Source: Siphonodentalium dalli
Taxonomy: Eukaryota; Mollusca; Scaphopoda; Gadilida; Siphonodentaliidae
Direction: 5' to 3'
DNA: 64,000 bases
Assembly: GCA_032622095.1 (NCBI GenBank)
Contig: CP136064.1
Coordinates: 263,417,863-263,481,862, forward strand
Part shown: positions 18,546 to 31,380 of the stretch, one piece after another
Numbering within the stretch: the first letter of the stretch is position 1
Layout of the letters: each line of letters begins with the position of its first letter
Notes under the pieces: generated by a model
Database searches by the model: none
Told to the model about the DNA's origin: nothing
The model's input: only the letters and a program-made list of their open reading frames with translations
Program-made: the position numbers and the translations under genes

Positions 18546-21339
18546 CCCAAAAAAGATGGCGACCGAAATTCTAATAATTGATGATTTTTCACACTCGCCT
18601 CTTAAATTATTCACAGCGGTTTGAAATCGGTGGCTAATAGCAACCTTATTTTGAATAAATTATACTATCTAATCATTTGACAACCATGATATGTTAGATT
18701 AACATATTATTATCCATATGAATCTAAATTCAGGAAGGTGACTCAGATGGTTACCAAAATGGAGAAATCATCCAAATTTGCTAGTTTTCATTGATAATGC
18801 TCCTAAGGTGTGTTTCAGTGACTACTGGTAAACACATTTGTTCCCCTGTTGTCAAAAGTGCCAGGAATGCTGATACAATCTGATTCAATATGAATATTTT
18901 GCGAACAGTAGCTGCTTATATCCGAGATTTCATGAGAATGGAAACAGAAACCATGAAAAGTAGATAAATTCATCTGATGTTGACCTATTTTAAAATATCC
19001 AAATCTGAATATATGCTGTTTACATCCATCATTACATGTACATCGGAAATGTCCTGATTGGGTGACTCGACTGGAGAAATATCCCTACCTCAACAATAAG
19101 GCTGTCGGTATTGAGCAATACTTTAATTACTTCCCCTTGATATCGCCCCCCCCCCCCTTATGGGGTTTGGATAAGAATTTTTCACTTGACTCCTGTATTG
19201 CTCATGTAATGCCATCATACTAAGTCAATTCTACCGAAATTCAGCTGCTCACGGACATTAATTGAATGGACATCACACAATGCAGTACCCAAAAACAGTA
19301 GCGGCATATAATGCGTTGACATTACAGACATCTTCCATGTTAACAAGTTTAATAATTAGTGTATACTAAGTCCAAATATAAGAATAGGAGCTAATATTTG
19401 TGTGATTTGTTCTTATTAATATACATGTACGAAAACACAGGGTATACTTTTGTGAAACTGAGAAAATTCACAATTGCTCGTCCTTGAATAACATCTAGTT
19501 CAACTTGTGTGTGCATCAGGGGATTATATGACAGTAATTGCTTTGTCACAGACTACCAAACGAGAGCGTTCAGATGTGCGCTCTATGTGTCTTCTGCGAA
19601 AGAATCGCATTGGCGGATTTCTACCAGACCTCTGCTTATTACATGCGATCTATAGAGACTAGAGATAAATTATGTTCAGGTTCGTACCAAAACAGAAACT
19701 GACGTGGAGCTCTGGACAGCTTATAGGTCAACTCACTGACTCCACACCCAAGATTTGCGAAAGCGTGGCTGATTTTTATCGAGCTAGGATAGGAAGATAG
19801 CCTCATATAATGAGTTCAATTGGTATACATGTGTATTTGAGTTCCACAGAGATAGTTTTCTGGACATCAGCAAGTTCGTTCCGTGTATGATCCCCATCTT
19901 CCTGTCCTGTGCAGAACTTATGCACCCATCAAGTTTATATTAGATACACCCATGTTATATTTGTCACATGTGTTATCGAAGTTCTTTCATGCTTGAGTTA
20001 TGCGGTCTCATCAAAATGTCATACAAGAAACATATTCACACCAAATTTTCTTTAAATGCCTGCATTTTTGTAATTGTTTCGGCTATCGGCAATGTTCCAG
20101 ATGAAATTGATGATAATTTCTCGCACCAATGCACAGTTCGACTTGGCTGTAGAGGCAATTCAACTCACCGACATGTTGAGGTACATTTATTATCATTGGG
20201 TGGAAAGTTTGTAGTATTCTTTCCGGATGTTTTATACAGGAACATTTGATATCCCACTACAATGAAATCAGGTCGTTAAACGTTGAAATCTTATACCTTC
20301 CTGAGCAATAGTTGAAGTCAATTTCAGTTATGGACTCTTCAAATAGCTAACAATCCACAATCTTCTCTCAATTCAAGCATAACATTGTTATCTATTATTT
20401 CCTACTTTTGCGCAGTATCTATATTCTAAGCTTGTAATTGGCCTACTTGTGGATCCGGCTATTATGGTTGTACGGTTTGCCAGCAAATTCTATAAACTAC
20501 ATTTGTTCGATGGACAATTAAAGGATTTCGTTCGAGATTGCGGGGTTTCTGTGATTCGAAAATCTTTACTTTCTGTGAACTAACAGTTGATGTATAATGC
20601 TAATGAATGTCCCCATGTGGACGTTTTGCAAGAAATCTTAATAAACGTTCCATTAAATGATCTTGATGACCCGTCACTGTATTCATTACTTCGATGCACC
20701 ATCATATGGCATGGACCAAAGATGAGCTTCTGGTGTTTCGATGAGGTATTTCATCACTAAATATCCAGGCACTAGGCATAGGCATTTTGATTTCACGATA
20801 TTTTTTCGTTGACAACCAGGAAGAAGTTGAGGAACCGTTATTGTCACTTGCTGGACTCGACATGGAAAATGACAAACCTTAGGCTATTTTTTCCCGATAC
20901 TGATGTTTGACATATTCTAAAATAAACTGACAAGCATTAACTCGGTTATGTGCACAGTTCTGTTAGACTACATCGAAGTGAATATGCAATGTATCTGCTA
21001 TGAGGTCAGCGGCCGTATTGAAATTTATTTATTAAATCTGTATTATGGACTCTCCATTCCACAACCGAAGCAAACATTCCATATGGAGTCTCTGATATGC
21101 AGTCGGAGAGTTTTGTGGTGAGCTCTGATAGCTTGCTAGATGAATTTGTAATTAAACTGTAGTTGCTGGTGTGAATTGGTTGTAGATAGACTACCATCAC
21201 TGTGACCATCTATTGGACGAAGTAACAAGAGTGGTACATGTGCTGACTCACGTCTTGAGAAGTGTGACAATGTCTCAACTATTCAAACGAATTTCGGGTG
21301 ATGAAACGTTTGAGAATATAAATATTTGTCACATTTTAT
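18546..21339. other. Gene-free stretch, 2.8 kb
   Basis: No exon, RNA gene or repeat could be recognised. Open frames at 19968-20249 (93 codons) and 21006-21209 (67 codons) lack known motifs and splice context. A C run lies at 19146-19157. Confidence 0.5.
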
Positions 21340-24110
21340 AACTGAGTTTTGGCGGCCATTCTGGCGAACATCTTTGTCAAATAGATCAATGTCGAGTGTA
21401 ATCGAATGACACTAACGATATTTAAAACTGTGTACACTTTTGTTTGTTTTATTATGCCTATTTCTGTCCAACCTCAAGAAGCAAGTTTATCTGTGAAATT
21501 ACATAGCACATTATTTAATTTGCATTTTTCGGAGTATGGAAAACAATTAGACACAAATTACAGCATAATATGTTTTCCAAAGTACTTGGTGTCATAACTG
21601 ATAAAAACAAAGACAAGTCCTACTCGCCACAGTTTACAAATAACCGAAAATAATGTAAGGGGCATGTGTAACAATTCAACACATTTCTATATTTCGGTCG
21701 CCATTTTGACAGCCATCTTGTTTTTTTTATCATTCTTGTTCTTTCAAAAGGAAGCTTGGTGCAATTTTATCATTGCCGTAGAAATATCTTTCATTTTATG
21801 TGTTAAATTTTCTTCCTCACTCAGTGCCCATTCTGCAATTTTGTGTGGCTGCCATGAAGATGATTTGACTTAATTTTCGTGTTATAATTCTGTTGAATTC
21901 TCGGGTATAAGCAGCTATATGGTTCACCAAATTTACAAATTATTCCATAAGTCCATGGATTTCCGCGAAAAAGTAGCACATATTCACATATATTTACTTT
22001 TCCCCAACACATGAGTGATATCAATGGAAATTGGACAGATTTTGGTGATTTCTCCATTTTGGCAGCCATCTTGGCCGCCACCTTAAACGAAAATGCACTA
22101 TTTTCAGTGTAACTATATGGCAATTCACATATTTAAAACATTTTTACATTATCCGTAACAAATTCAGTTATTTTCTGTTCAACTCTTGGCTAGAATCACA
22201 TAATTGAATTTTGGTTAACTTCCATAGCACATTTTTGAATTCACATTTTAAAGGTAGCTGGCGGGAATGAGATCCGAAATATGACATATTATGTTGTATA
22301 AATGGTTGGATACTGGAATTTATTCAAATTTAGGTTTTTATTCGTTACAAATTTCAAACATAGGTTAATGATTCAAGAGGAAAGTGTGAAAAATAATCAA
22401 TTTTCGAATTTCGGTCGCCATTTTGACGGCCATCTTGGTTTATGGTGGCCACTTTTTCTGTCAAATGGAAGTATGGTGTATTAGTTTCACGTCAGTGGTG
22501 AGATAATCAAATTTCTATAATAAATTCACAAGTAGATATTAATCAAACTGACTCAGTGCATACTGTGAAATTGTGTATGGCGGCCATCTTGATGACGTCA
22601 TAAATCCACCCAGTCGCGACCCCAAGGTGTCTAACATTTGTTTTCTGGTGCCAGAGTTATCAAGCAACGTCATTGGCATAGTCGCTATATTTCTTCACAA
22701 AGTGCACACGGGAGTACATAAGAGCCTCTACTATGGTGAAAGTAGACCGAAAATCGTGAAATTTAAACTTGTTTTGCCCCTCTGCATGGGTGATAATTCA
22801 ATTCCATTTGAACAATGATCTAGACTCAAACTCTCAAGAGTTGACGAGACACGTACTATATATATGAATGTTGTCGGATTGTATCATCTTCTGTCGCATT
22901 TGTTTGGTTACGTTATTGCACCCCTCACTCCAGTAATACAATACATCGCAAGATGAGACAAACACAGAATATTCCTATATATACATTTATTAGTAGAGCG
23001 GACAAACTCAAAAAGCTCACTAGAAGTAGGAGTTTAGTCCATCGGCACCACACACGGGCTTGTGATACATCATTTTGAAGGTTATGCCATTCCGCATTGG
23101 ATAGGACCCGGTGTGAAATACACAAATGATGCAAAAGATGATTTTTAGCTGATTAAGTGCCAAAATTCAGCAAAAATCCCTGTTTTTGTAAAATTCGGCA
23201 AAATGAGAAATAAAAGTATAGAAACGCGAACATTTTGCGCTAAAATATTGTAGTCTATATACCTCTAGATATTTACTATGATAGTGGTACGATTTCTCTG
23301 ATATAACGAAGATTTAAAAAAGATTTATTGTAAAAATAGTCTAAACAGCGCAATTTTTTATTTTTTTTGCCTCACTTAATGGGCGATAGATCAATATTGT
23401 TTTGACCGGGGATATCGTATATAGTCTAGAAAAGTGCGTATATATATACCGCATACGACAGTATGCTGAATATGTCATCATATATAACACGTGATGTGTT
23501 ATGTAAGATTATTTCAACCCTCCCCCCAAAATTCATCAAAAAGTCACCGTTTTAGGGAAATTCGGCACAAATGAATACAAAAGCACAGGTATTCGGGATA
23601 TGTTTGTGCTACGATATAGCAGGTTACACACTTATAAATACAAAGTAATGAAATGCCATGATTAATTGCGGTGATAAATGTGAAAAATTCTTAAATTTAC
23701 GTGGAAAATAGACAAAAAATCATTCATTTTCAGTTGTTTCGCCCCTCTTAATAGGCAATTATTCAGTATTGCATTGAATGGAAATCCCGTATATAATATA
23801 GAAAACTTGTGGAAATATATACTGCATATGATTGTAGGATAAGGATGTCATTCTTTGCCATAGATGCTATGTGGTGGTAGATTGTGTCACCCCCACCCCA
23901 AAATTCAGAAGAAACAAAATCAGTTTTATAAATTTCGGTATGGCAGAATACAAAAGCACAACTCCGATTATTGTGTGCTATTATATTGAAGTGTACATTA
24001 TGATAACGCCATGGTATAATTTACAGATGGCAACATTTCGAAGTTTTCTGATGAAAGTAGACCAAAAATCGTGGATTATACAGTCATACCTTATCAAGCT
24101 GAGGCGTTTG
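21340..24110. repeat. Degenerate ~350-bp tandem array with GCCATCTTG motifs
   Basis: GTCGCCATTTTGACGGCCAT-type blocks occur near 21350, 21695, 22052, 22411 and 22577, at spacings of about 350 bases (the last about 170). Between them the units share AT-rich text such as ATTCTGTTGAATTC and AGTGTGAAAAATAATC. From 22740 to 24110 a related series carries GCCCCTCT.CATGGGTGATAATTCA-type blocks (22779, 23372, 23741) and CCGAAAATCGTGAA-type words. It is an old satellite-like region. Confidence 0.6.
23035..23530. repeat. Dispersed repeat, copy 2
   Basis: Direct copy of 18285-18545. The interior insertion (about 23130-23345) contains AAATTCGGCAAAATGAG and resembles text near 23545, so it probably belongs to the surrounding array. 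Confidence 0.75.
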
Positions 24111-25140
24111 ATAGTTATTTGAGTTGAAGAAATTACATCATTGTATATATTTGCTTCGCATAATATAGCTTAATCACAGTTGTATAAGATTATACGTATT
24201 GTTAGAGGTTTAGTGATTGTTAATAGCCAGGTTCAGACACACATACAAGTAACTTGTAACGTGTGTTGCCATTGCCAGTGAGATCACCTGACTCACATGG
24301 CAATTCCGCATACACGTATGCACCGTCAAACCGTTTAGACGTTTTGTGTCAAATGTGCAGCATTGCGAAATGTGTATCAGAGAGGTGACAATCTTCACGC
24401 CAATAGACGAACATGTGCGTAATGAACTTCTGTTAAATTCTTTAGCAGCGGTGACCAAGCCGTTACTTTTCATAAAAGGGTTGTTGGTACGACTTCCTTT
24501 AAATATCGTAGGTCGTCTGCATCCTGGTCCCTGGAACCTTACTTGTTTCCTCGCGATTGTTTATTCGTCGCTTATGCTCAATGTAAGATGCTCTATAGTG
24601 AGCAGCCAATGCGAAGGGAGTGGTTTGGGGGGGGGCTAACCCCGGGATTATCGAAGGGTCCGAATGGCCCCTTCCTTAACCCCTCATTGTTATGCCTTTA
24701 TTCAAACAAATCAGAAAAAGGAGAAAAAAGCATTTTGATGAATTATTCATCGTTTCTTCGATTTTGATTTCTTCTTCCTCTTCGCCGGTGGTGGTGCGGA
24801 CGAAGAGGCAAGCAGCCAATGTGTCTGCGCGGAAAAATTATATTTCGATTGAAGCCAAGTTATCGACGGTCACATGTACTGTGGATAGCTTGTGTCTACC
24901 ACCGGATTATAGTTTACACGTTCTGTTACAAGTTGGGCCGATATATCAAAACGTGTAGCTTTTAAATCACATTATTTTCTCGCCAAGTGCATATATCTAT
25001 AGCAATACTAGAATAACAAACGTTACAAGTTACATGTACAGGAGGTTGAACCTGGATATTATGTGTAAAGTGATTGCATGAACATGCAGTGAAATATAAT
25101 AACGGAAAACTGCCAACACAGCGAAAGATAACACAAATTC
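24111..25140. other. Gene-free stretch
   Basis: Open frames up to 97 codons (24346-24639, 24692-24958) show no recognisable domain. CTTCTTCCTCTTCGCC with GACGAAGAGGCAAGCAG around 24770-24812 forms a small imperfect inverted repeat. Confidence 0.45.
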
Positions 25141-25302
25141 AAGGGGCATAATTTCAATTATTTAGTTGCTTATAACCTATACGCAACCAGAAATGTGTGG
25201 ATTTTGCTTAAACAAATATCAAATTGTCACAGAAAACATAATATTAATTTTAAAAAACCTGCTTTTCAGACAAGAACTACACCACTTCTCCCTGTATTGG
25301 GC

Positions 25303-25998
25303 TTTATTATGTCAGCTCTAGCAATTAGCCAATCAGCGTCGATATATGATATATGAAATCACTATTATGTCAGCTCTTGCAATTAGCCAATCAGCGTCGA
25401 TATATAGTGACGGTATATGAACCCATATTAGATCCGCCATCTTGTTTTTTCAGAAACTGAGTCGCGTCGGGAATATTTTTGGTGTATTTTGGCGTCAAGA
25501 AAGGGGATATCTGTCGGAAATCATTTTTTGGTGAATTTAAAGACATAGTATCATGTACCAAAAACCTGCATGCGATATATTTGAGGAATTATAAAGACTC
25601 ATAAATTAACTATCAAACTCAACAAGTTGTCCTACTGCTGGTAATAGTCATTGACTCAATGCGTTGACGTTCAACGCCCATGACGCGTCACTGTGACGTT
25701 ACATATTAAGTTAATGACCATAGACGACACATTTATCTTACCAAATTACAATAAATTACAGCGACGATTAATTAAAGGGATATGCTGCATTTTGTCTACT
25801 GCATGACATAACAAATACGTTACGGGACGCTTAGTGGTCGGATATGGTGTCATGTTAGGCTCAGCGAGATCAATATTACACGTTGATATTTACGGCCTCG
25901 CCTAATATTGATCTCACTTCGCCTCACATGACACCATATCCGACCACTAAGCGTCCCGTAACTTATAGTATTTACCCCCCCCCCCCCCTGTTCCAGAC
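25303..25998. mobile_element. Insertion in repeat copy A, flanked by ATTGGGC
   Basis: About 696 bases are absent from copy B at the corresponding site. A 7-base direct repeat flanks them, as a target duplication would. Inside are two tandem 60-bp units (TTATGTCAGCTCTAGCAATT..), a CGCCATCTTG motif at 25435 and a 144-bp palindrome (25819-25962). No inverted termini were found, so the element class is unknown. Confidence 0.6.
25819..25962. repeat. Palindrome with ~58-bp arms
   Basis: GTTACGGGACGCTTAGTGGT at 25819 is inverted at 25943-25962; the arms run inward through ATATGGTGTCATGT and GATCAATATTA to a loop near 25880-25900. It is a foldback structure inside the insertion at 25303-25998. Confidence 0.85.
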
Positions 25999-26310
25999 AT
26001 TGGGCACATAATAAAACTTCGTCGGAGCACCTATGTTCCACTTTAACCCCCAGCAGACACCACATCATTGGGACTCTAGCCACTTTCCCCCTGTTTGTCT
26101 TACATGACAACGTGCTTTTTAAAAACAGATATGTCGTATTATATATTATATGGCTGTGAAGTGTAATTGACATAAATATTTTTTTAAAACATCATAAATC
26201 TAAAAAGAGCGCGATTTTCGAATCGAAAATCGTTTGTTTTGGTCGCGGAAAACACACAGGGACATATAATAACGCCGATTTGACAATGTAACTGGATGGC
26301 AGTAATAACA

Positions 26311-27231
26311 ATATTCAAGACGCCAAAAAGTCGCATTTCATTACAAGGAAGGAAATGACAAATGTGTGACTTGAATTACCCCCCCCCCCCCCTCCCTCTC
26401 GAGTTGGCGGAATCGAAGCTCAGGTTCGCTGTGTCCCTTAGAATTTTCCGGTCCACTCCCAATAACAGATCGAGATCTGATCACTAAAAACGACGAGAGA
26501 CGGCTGGGCTCGTTTGTCCACTTTTCGGCATTAAAGGTGCACTATCTGTCCCAAATAATTCATTTTAACAAAACACCCATTTTTGGGCATACAATCTGAA
26601 TTTTGTTGCAAAGGGTTACTTTGTCAGATTATTTGGCGCTGCGACACACTTTGGGTCCCTAATTTTGTTCACTCTTGGATTTGATTTGATTGGTGGCCAA
26701 AATATGCACCCGTTGCTATAAGCCGATGATACCACAAAACACGATTTGTGCCTATAGGTTACAATCAACTAAATATTTTCCATAGGCGATAGTGTTAGGG
26801 TTAAACAATGCCCACGATTCATTACCGTACTGTCTCTACTGAGCAAAACTTAAAATATTGTGTGTGTGTGTAGAACTCCACGTCCGACATATGTTGTCAA
26901 AAAGAAATGGTGCCTTATCGTACTTATTCCTGGAAATAAATTGGTATTTCCACAACTACCCCCTTTTGTGCACAAAATTTCAGTATATAAATATACCCCA
27001 CCCCTACCAAATTTGGCGACCAATGTAGCCGTTTGGCGGACACTCCCACACAAATGGCCGAGGAATTAACATAGCTTATGAATTTCTTTCACATTAAACA
27101 ACCGGATATATTATACACCATTCAGCTGCCGGTATTTTTTTTATGCTGACTCGAGTTTCTCTACACAACTGCCAATTATTTAGATGCTTATAACGAACCA
27201 AAGCCGGACGCTTTGGGTCGTATATAGACTA
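26311..27231. other. Gene-free stretch
   Basis: No gene recognised. C tract at 26380-26391, a (GT)n run near 26861. The end (27190-27226) carries the small palindrome AACGAACCAAAGCCG / CGCTTTGGGTCGT, also present at 38947-38972, directly before the Helitron array. Confidence 0.5.
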
Positions 27232-27839
27232 CTAGCAGATTAGCCCACACTGGCGGGATTGGTCCCATGGCTTTGGTCGATCCATTAAGTTTTGTTTTTC
27301 AAGGTATAACCGACAGCACGCCGACAGAATGCTATCATTTGCGGGTACCCGTTTCAAGGTCATGTTGGGTGGACAAAAATATTCCCCGTCCCGAGTTGAC
27401 CATACATAACAAATTTCACGTCGATGTCACCGCTGACGACCGAGATATCGTCCAAGGTCATTTGTGGTACCCGTTTCAAGGTCACCTCAGGCGGACAAAC
27501 TGACCCGACGAAAATCTCCCCCGTCCCTGGGAAGCCCTAAGTACGAAATTTCGTCTCGATATCCCCAGTTTCCGAGACGGTCGATTGAGCCGTCTTTATT
27601 CTCGTGTATATAAACGCTCTTTAACAACGACACCGCAGATACGAACGCTCCTTAATCATTAACCCATCAATTCCAACGACGGTGGCAGGGTGAAGGAGTG
27701 CTCGGACGTTCTCAGAAGCGGTGCGATGGCACTTCTCGTGGCTTTTTTATCCTTAGATAGCAAGTTTGGGCTCAATCGGTCGAGCCGTTTTCGAGTCTAT
27801 AAAGGACACATATACGGAAGTCTCTAAATATATAGTAGA
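27232..27839 (-). mobile_element. Helitron, family H3, outermost copy (non-autonomous)
   Basis: Read on the minus strand, it starts TC at 27839 (TCTACTATATATTTAGAGAC) and ends in CTAG at 27232-27235. An eroded hairpin (CCCACACTGGCGGG on the plus strand) lies 9 bases before that end. The next minus-strand base is T, as expected for Helitron insertion at AT. H3 is a label used only here. Interior non-coding. Confidence 0.7.
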
Positions 27840-28577
27840 CTAGCAGGTTAGCCCGCCACCGGCGGCTTGTCCGAAACATGACATTTTTTTAATATATTTT
27901 TTAAATTTTTAGCTCCACGCGTTTCAATAAGAAAAATTTGTACCCGGTAGCTCCACCCGTTTCCGAGATCTGGTCTGCGCATGCGCGAAGCTGGCGTCGC
28001 ACGGGCTCGGCGACCCGATAAAATGTGTACCCGGCGCAAGATACATTCACATAGCAAATTTCAAGTCGATAGCTCCACCCGTTTCCGAGATCTCGTCTGC
28101 GCATGCGCTGCACGGGCGTCGCACTGGCTCGGCGACCCGATAAAATTTGTACCCGGCGCAAGATACATTCACATAGCAAATTTCAAGTCGATAGCTCTAC
28201 CCTTTTCCGAGATCTCGTCTGCGCATGCGCTGCACGGGCGTCGTACGGGCTCGCCAATACGACAACGACCGCCGCCTGGTCAAACTACACACACGTACCA
28301 AGTTTCGTCCCGATCGGTCGAGAATCGAAGATTTGTATGAAGTACCCACACACACACACACACACACAAACATAAATATATAAGAGAGATATGTAAATTA
28401 GATAGATTGTATCAAAATATATAGGAGAGATATGTAAATTATCTACACACCATTACTGGTGTTTGTCAAAGTTTAGTGGGGTATATCAATACTCATTCAC
28501 GATCATATCATTGAGGTCCGGAGGGTGTGGGCTATCTCTCGAATACACGGAGTTCTCAAAATATATAGTATAGAAGA
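27840..28577 (-). mobile_element. Helitron, family H3, second copy
   Basis: Minus strand: TC start at 28577, CTAG end at 27840-27843. The 3' hairpin is perfect: CCGCC / GGCGG with ACC between (plus strand), 9 bases from CTAG. Inside are about 2.6 tandem ~122-bp units (GTCGATAGCTCCACCCGTTT..) rich in CpG, and a (CA)n run near the 5' end. It abuts both neighbours with no spacer. Confidence 0.78.
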
Positions 28578-29971
28578 CTAGCAGGTTAGCCCGCCACCGG
28601 CGGCGTTTGTCCGAAACATGACATTTTTTTAATTATTTAGTTTTTATTTATATTTTGTTTTAATTTTTAATTTTTAATTTTTTTTAATATTAATTTAATG
28701 TTTTTTAAATTTAATTTATGTTTTTTTTAATTTTTTAATATTTATTTAATTATTAATTTAATTTAATTTTTTTTTTTAATTTTTTTTTTTTTTTATTATT
28801 AATTTTTATAATGAAAAATTGACCCGATGAAATCCCCCCTTCCTAGGAACGACAGACAACGCATTCCTTGTTTTTCAATGAGTTAATTCATGGTACCCGT
28901 CCTAAACTTCCCCGTTATTTAACCTGCCCGTGGCCATTGAGCAGCCCCTGAAGAGGTGGTCCACCCTTACGAGATGGTCAATAGTCCCCGAAAAGAGCGG
29001 ACAGTCAATTAATCCCGTCGTGAAATCTCTCTGCATAATATTTCGAGCGATAACGTTGCGTTGGATTGTAAACAAACGCTTCTTAGATAAATTCTGCCTT
29101 TTGCATTTTGCGTTTCTCATCCGTATTTCGCACGCATGGGGTAGTCGTTTAGCTATGTCGATTGCAATAAAGAGCGTTCGTCGTTAACATCTCCGAATAT
29201 GGTCAATATAAAGATCGTTGATGCCTTAACCCCCGAAGTGGCGTTTGCGGTGATTTTGATATTTAATTGTTTTTTTATTTTTAAATTTTTTGTTTCTGGC
29301 GGAAAAATTTACCCGATGAAATCCCCCCCTTCCTATGAACGACAGACAACGCATTCTTTGTTTTTCTTTAACCTGCCCGTACCCGTCCTAATGTCATGAA
29401 ATCTCTCTGCATAATATTTAGAGCGATAACATTGCATTGCATTGAAAACAAACGCTTCCCGTCGTGAAATCTCTCTGCGATAACATTGCATTGAATTGAA
29501 AACAAACGCTTCCCGTCGTGAAATCTCTCTGCATAATATTTCGAGTCTGCCGTACCCGTCCTAATGTCGTGAAATCTCTCTGCATAATATTTCGAGCGAT
29601 AACATTGCATTGAATTGAAAACAAACGCTTTCCGTCGTGAAATCTCTCTGCATAATATTTCGAGCGACTCCCGTCATACAGATAAGTAGATAGCGAAACC
29701 GTCGCTCTTTATATAGACACTGCGGAAAACGAACGCTCTTTATATATCAACCCTATTAACCCCGAAGTGCCGATTGCGGTGATTTTTATGATTGGGAAGG
29801 AAGAAACGGTGCTCTGAGCTTCTCCAAAACGTGACCACGGCGGTGTCCGTGGGATTTTACACTTATATACGAAATTTGAGCTCGATGGGTGCAGTCCTTT
29901 TCGATTATATAAAGTACACATGTATATATATATATATATATATATATACGGAAGTCTCAAAATATATAGTA
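28578..29971 (-). mobile_element. Helitron, family H3, third copy
   Basis: CTAG end at 28578-28581 with the CCGCC-ACC-GGCGG hairpin. The 5' end at 29971 reads TACTATATATTTTGAGACTT, so the second base of the TC dinucleotide is lost. The interior holds an AT-only tract (about 28625-28810) and 60-70-bp units (TGAAATCTCTCTGCATAATA..) repeated at 29020, 29395, 29465, 29518, 29568 and 29636. Open frames here are repeat artefacts. Confidence 0.7.
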
Positions 29972-30666
29972 CTAGCAGGTTAGCCCGCCACTGGCGGCAT
30001 TCGTCTCATGGCTTTGTTTCAGAAACATGACATTTTTTTAATTTATCCAAATTTCAAGTCGATAGCTCCACCCATTTCCGAGATATGGTCTGCGCATGCG
30101 CGAAGCTTGCGTCGCACGGGCTCGGCGACCCGATAAAATTCGTACCCGGGGCAAGATACATTCACATACCAAATTTCAAGTCGATAGCTCCACCCGTTTC
30201 CGAGATAACGCATTCTTTGTTTTTCAATGAGTTAATTCATGGTACCCGTCCTCCCCGTCCTAAACTTCAGAGCGGACAGTCAATTAATCCCGTCGTGAAA
30301 TCCCTCTGCATAATATTTATAATTGCATTTCGTCCGCATCCGTATTTCGGACGCATGGGGTCAGTCGTTTAGCCACGTCCATTGGAATCCGCTTTCGGAC
30401 GCATGGGGTCAGTCGTTTAGCATCGTCCATTGCAATAAAGAGCGTTAATTGTTAATACCTCCGTATAAGGTCAATATAAAGATCGTTGATGTCTTAACCA
30501 CGCAGTGCCGTTTTTTTGTGACTGAGCTTGGAGAACGGGTGCTCTGAGCTTCTCCAAAACGCGACAACGGTCGTGTCGGTGGGATTTTACACTTACATAC
30601 GAAATTTGAGCTCAATCTGTACACGCGTTTTGGATTCTATGAATTACCCACATACACACACACATA

Positions 30667-31380
30667 TCTATTATATATTTTGGAAGATCTGTCTGTGTAT
30701 CTGTGGTCTGTGTATCTGTGGTCTGTGTGTGTTCGCGATGAACTCGAAAACGGCCGACCCAATTTCGATGAAACTTCGTATGTGAGGATACTATCGGTCG
30801 GGAAGTGACATAGGCATATTAATTTTCAGATCCGATGTCAACTTTTCACGTGCCGAGGTCAAATCTGTTTTTACGCCGTTTTGCGCTAATATATTTCAGT
30901 TCGGTGCTCACAAATCGATTCGATATAGCGCGAATAATAAATTGCCAGTCATATAATTTGCACGGTTAGAATCTGTGGCGCTTCATCTTTCCAATGTGTA
31001 CGTTTAAAGTTTCTACCTTAATTATCGGGAAGAACGCAGGACCATGCTTCGCTCATCGAAAACATTGCGTAAATATATTACGCCGTCAACAGATCGTGAC
31101 GTGATCGCGTTAACTCTTAACCGGCCGATGTCGCGTTAACTCATCACCGGCCGATGTATCCGCAAATGACATTGGGCTATATTTCTCGGAAACGGGTGGA
31201 GCTATCGACTTGAAATTTGGTATGTGAATGTATCTTGCACCGGATACGAATTTTATCGGGTCGCCGAGCCCGTGCGACGTCAGCTTCGCGCATGCGCAGA
31301 CCAGATCTCGGAAACGGGTGGAGCTATCGACTTGAAATTTGGTTTTCGAATAGCCCGGACGAAGTCGGGTCACCTTCTAG
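30667..31380 (+). mobile_element. Helitron, family H2, first of a tandem pair, chimeric
   Basis: Plus strand: preceded by A, starts TCTATTATATATTTTGGAAG at 30667 and ends CTAG at 31377-31380. The 3' hairpin CCCGGACGAAGTCGGG is followed by TCACCTT before CTAG. Its 3' part (about 31130-31345) is H3-type sequence in inverted orientation, which marks a chimera. Confidence 0.72.

Larger units (their letters stand above)
25141..26310. repeat. Dispersed repeat, copy A, with a 0.7-kb insertion
   Basis: The sequence from TATACGCAACCAGAAATGTG (25178) to GGATGGCAGTAATAACAAT (26293) matches 45975-46351 plus 47867-47940 in the same order and orientation. Compared with copy B, it holds an extra 25303-25998 flanked by ATTGGGC on both sides (25296-25302 and 25999-26005). 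It contains the uninterrupted site GGTCGCGGAAAACACACAGG (26241), at which copy B is interrupted. Confidence 0.85.

Noticed and set aside
27901-28375. Open frames of 90-119 codons rich in Arg, Ala and Pro
   Set aside because: They follow the CpG-rich ~122-bp tandem units of an H3 Helitron on both strands, so they reflect base composition.
29368-29624. Two overlapping minus-strand frames with repeated NIMQRDFTT-type peptide
   Set aside because: They are translations of the tandem units inside an H3 Helitron, without a start context or known domain.
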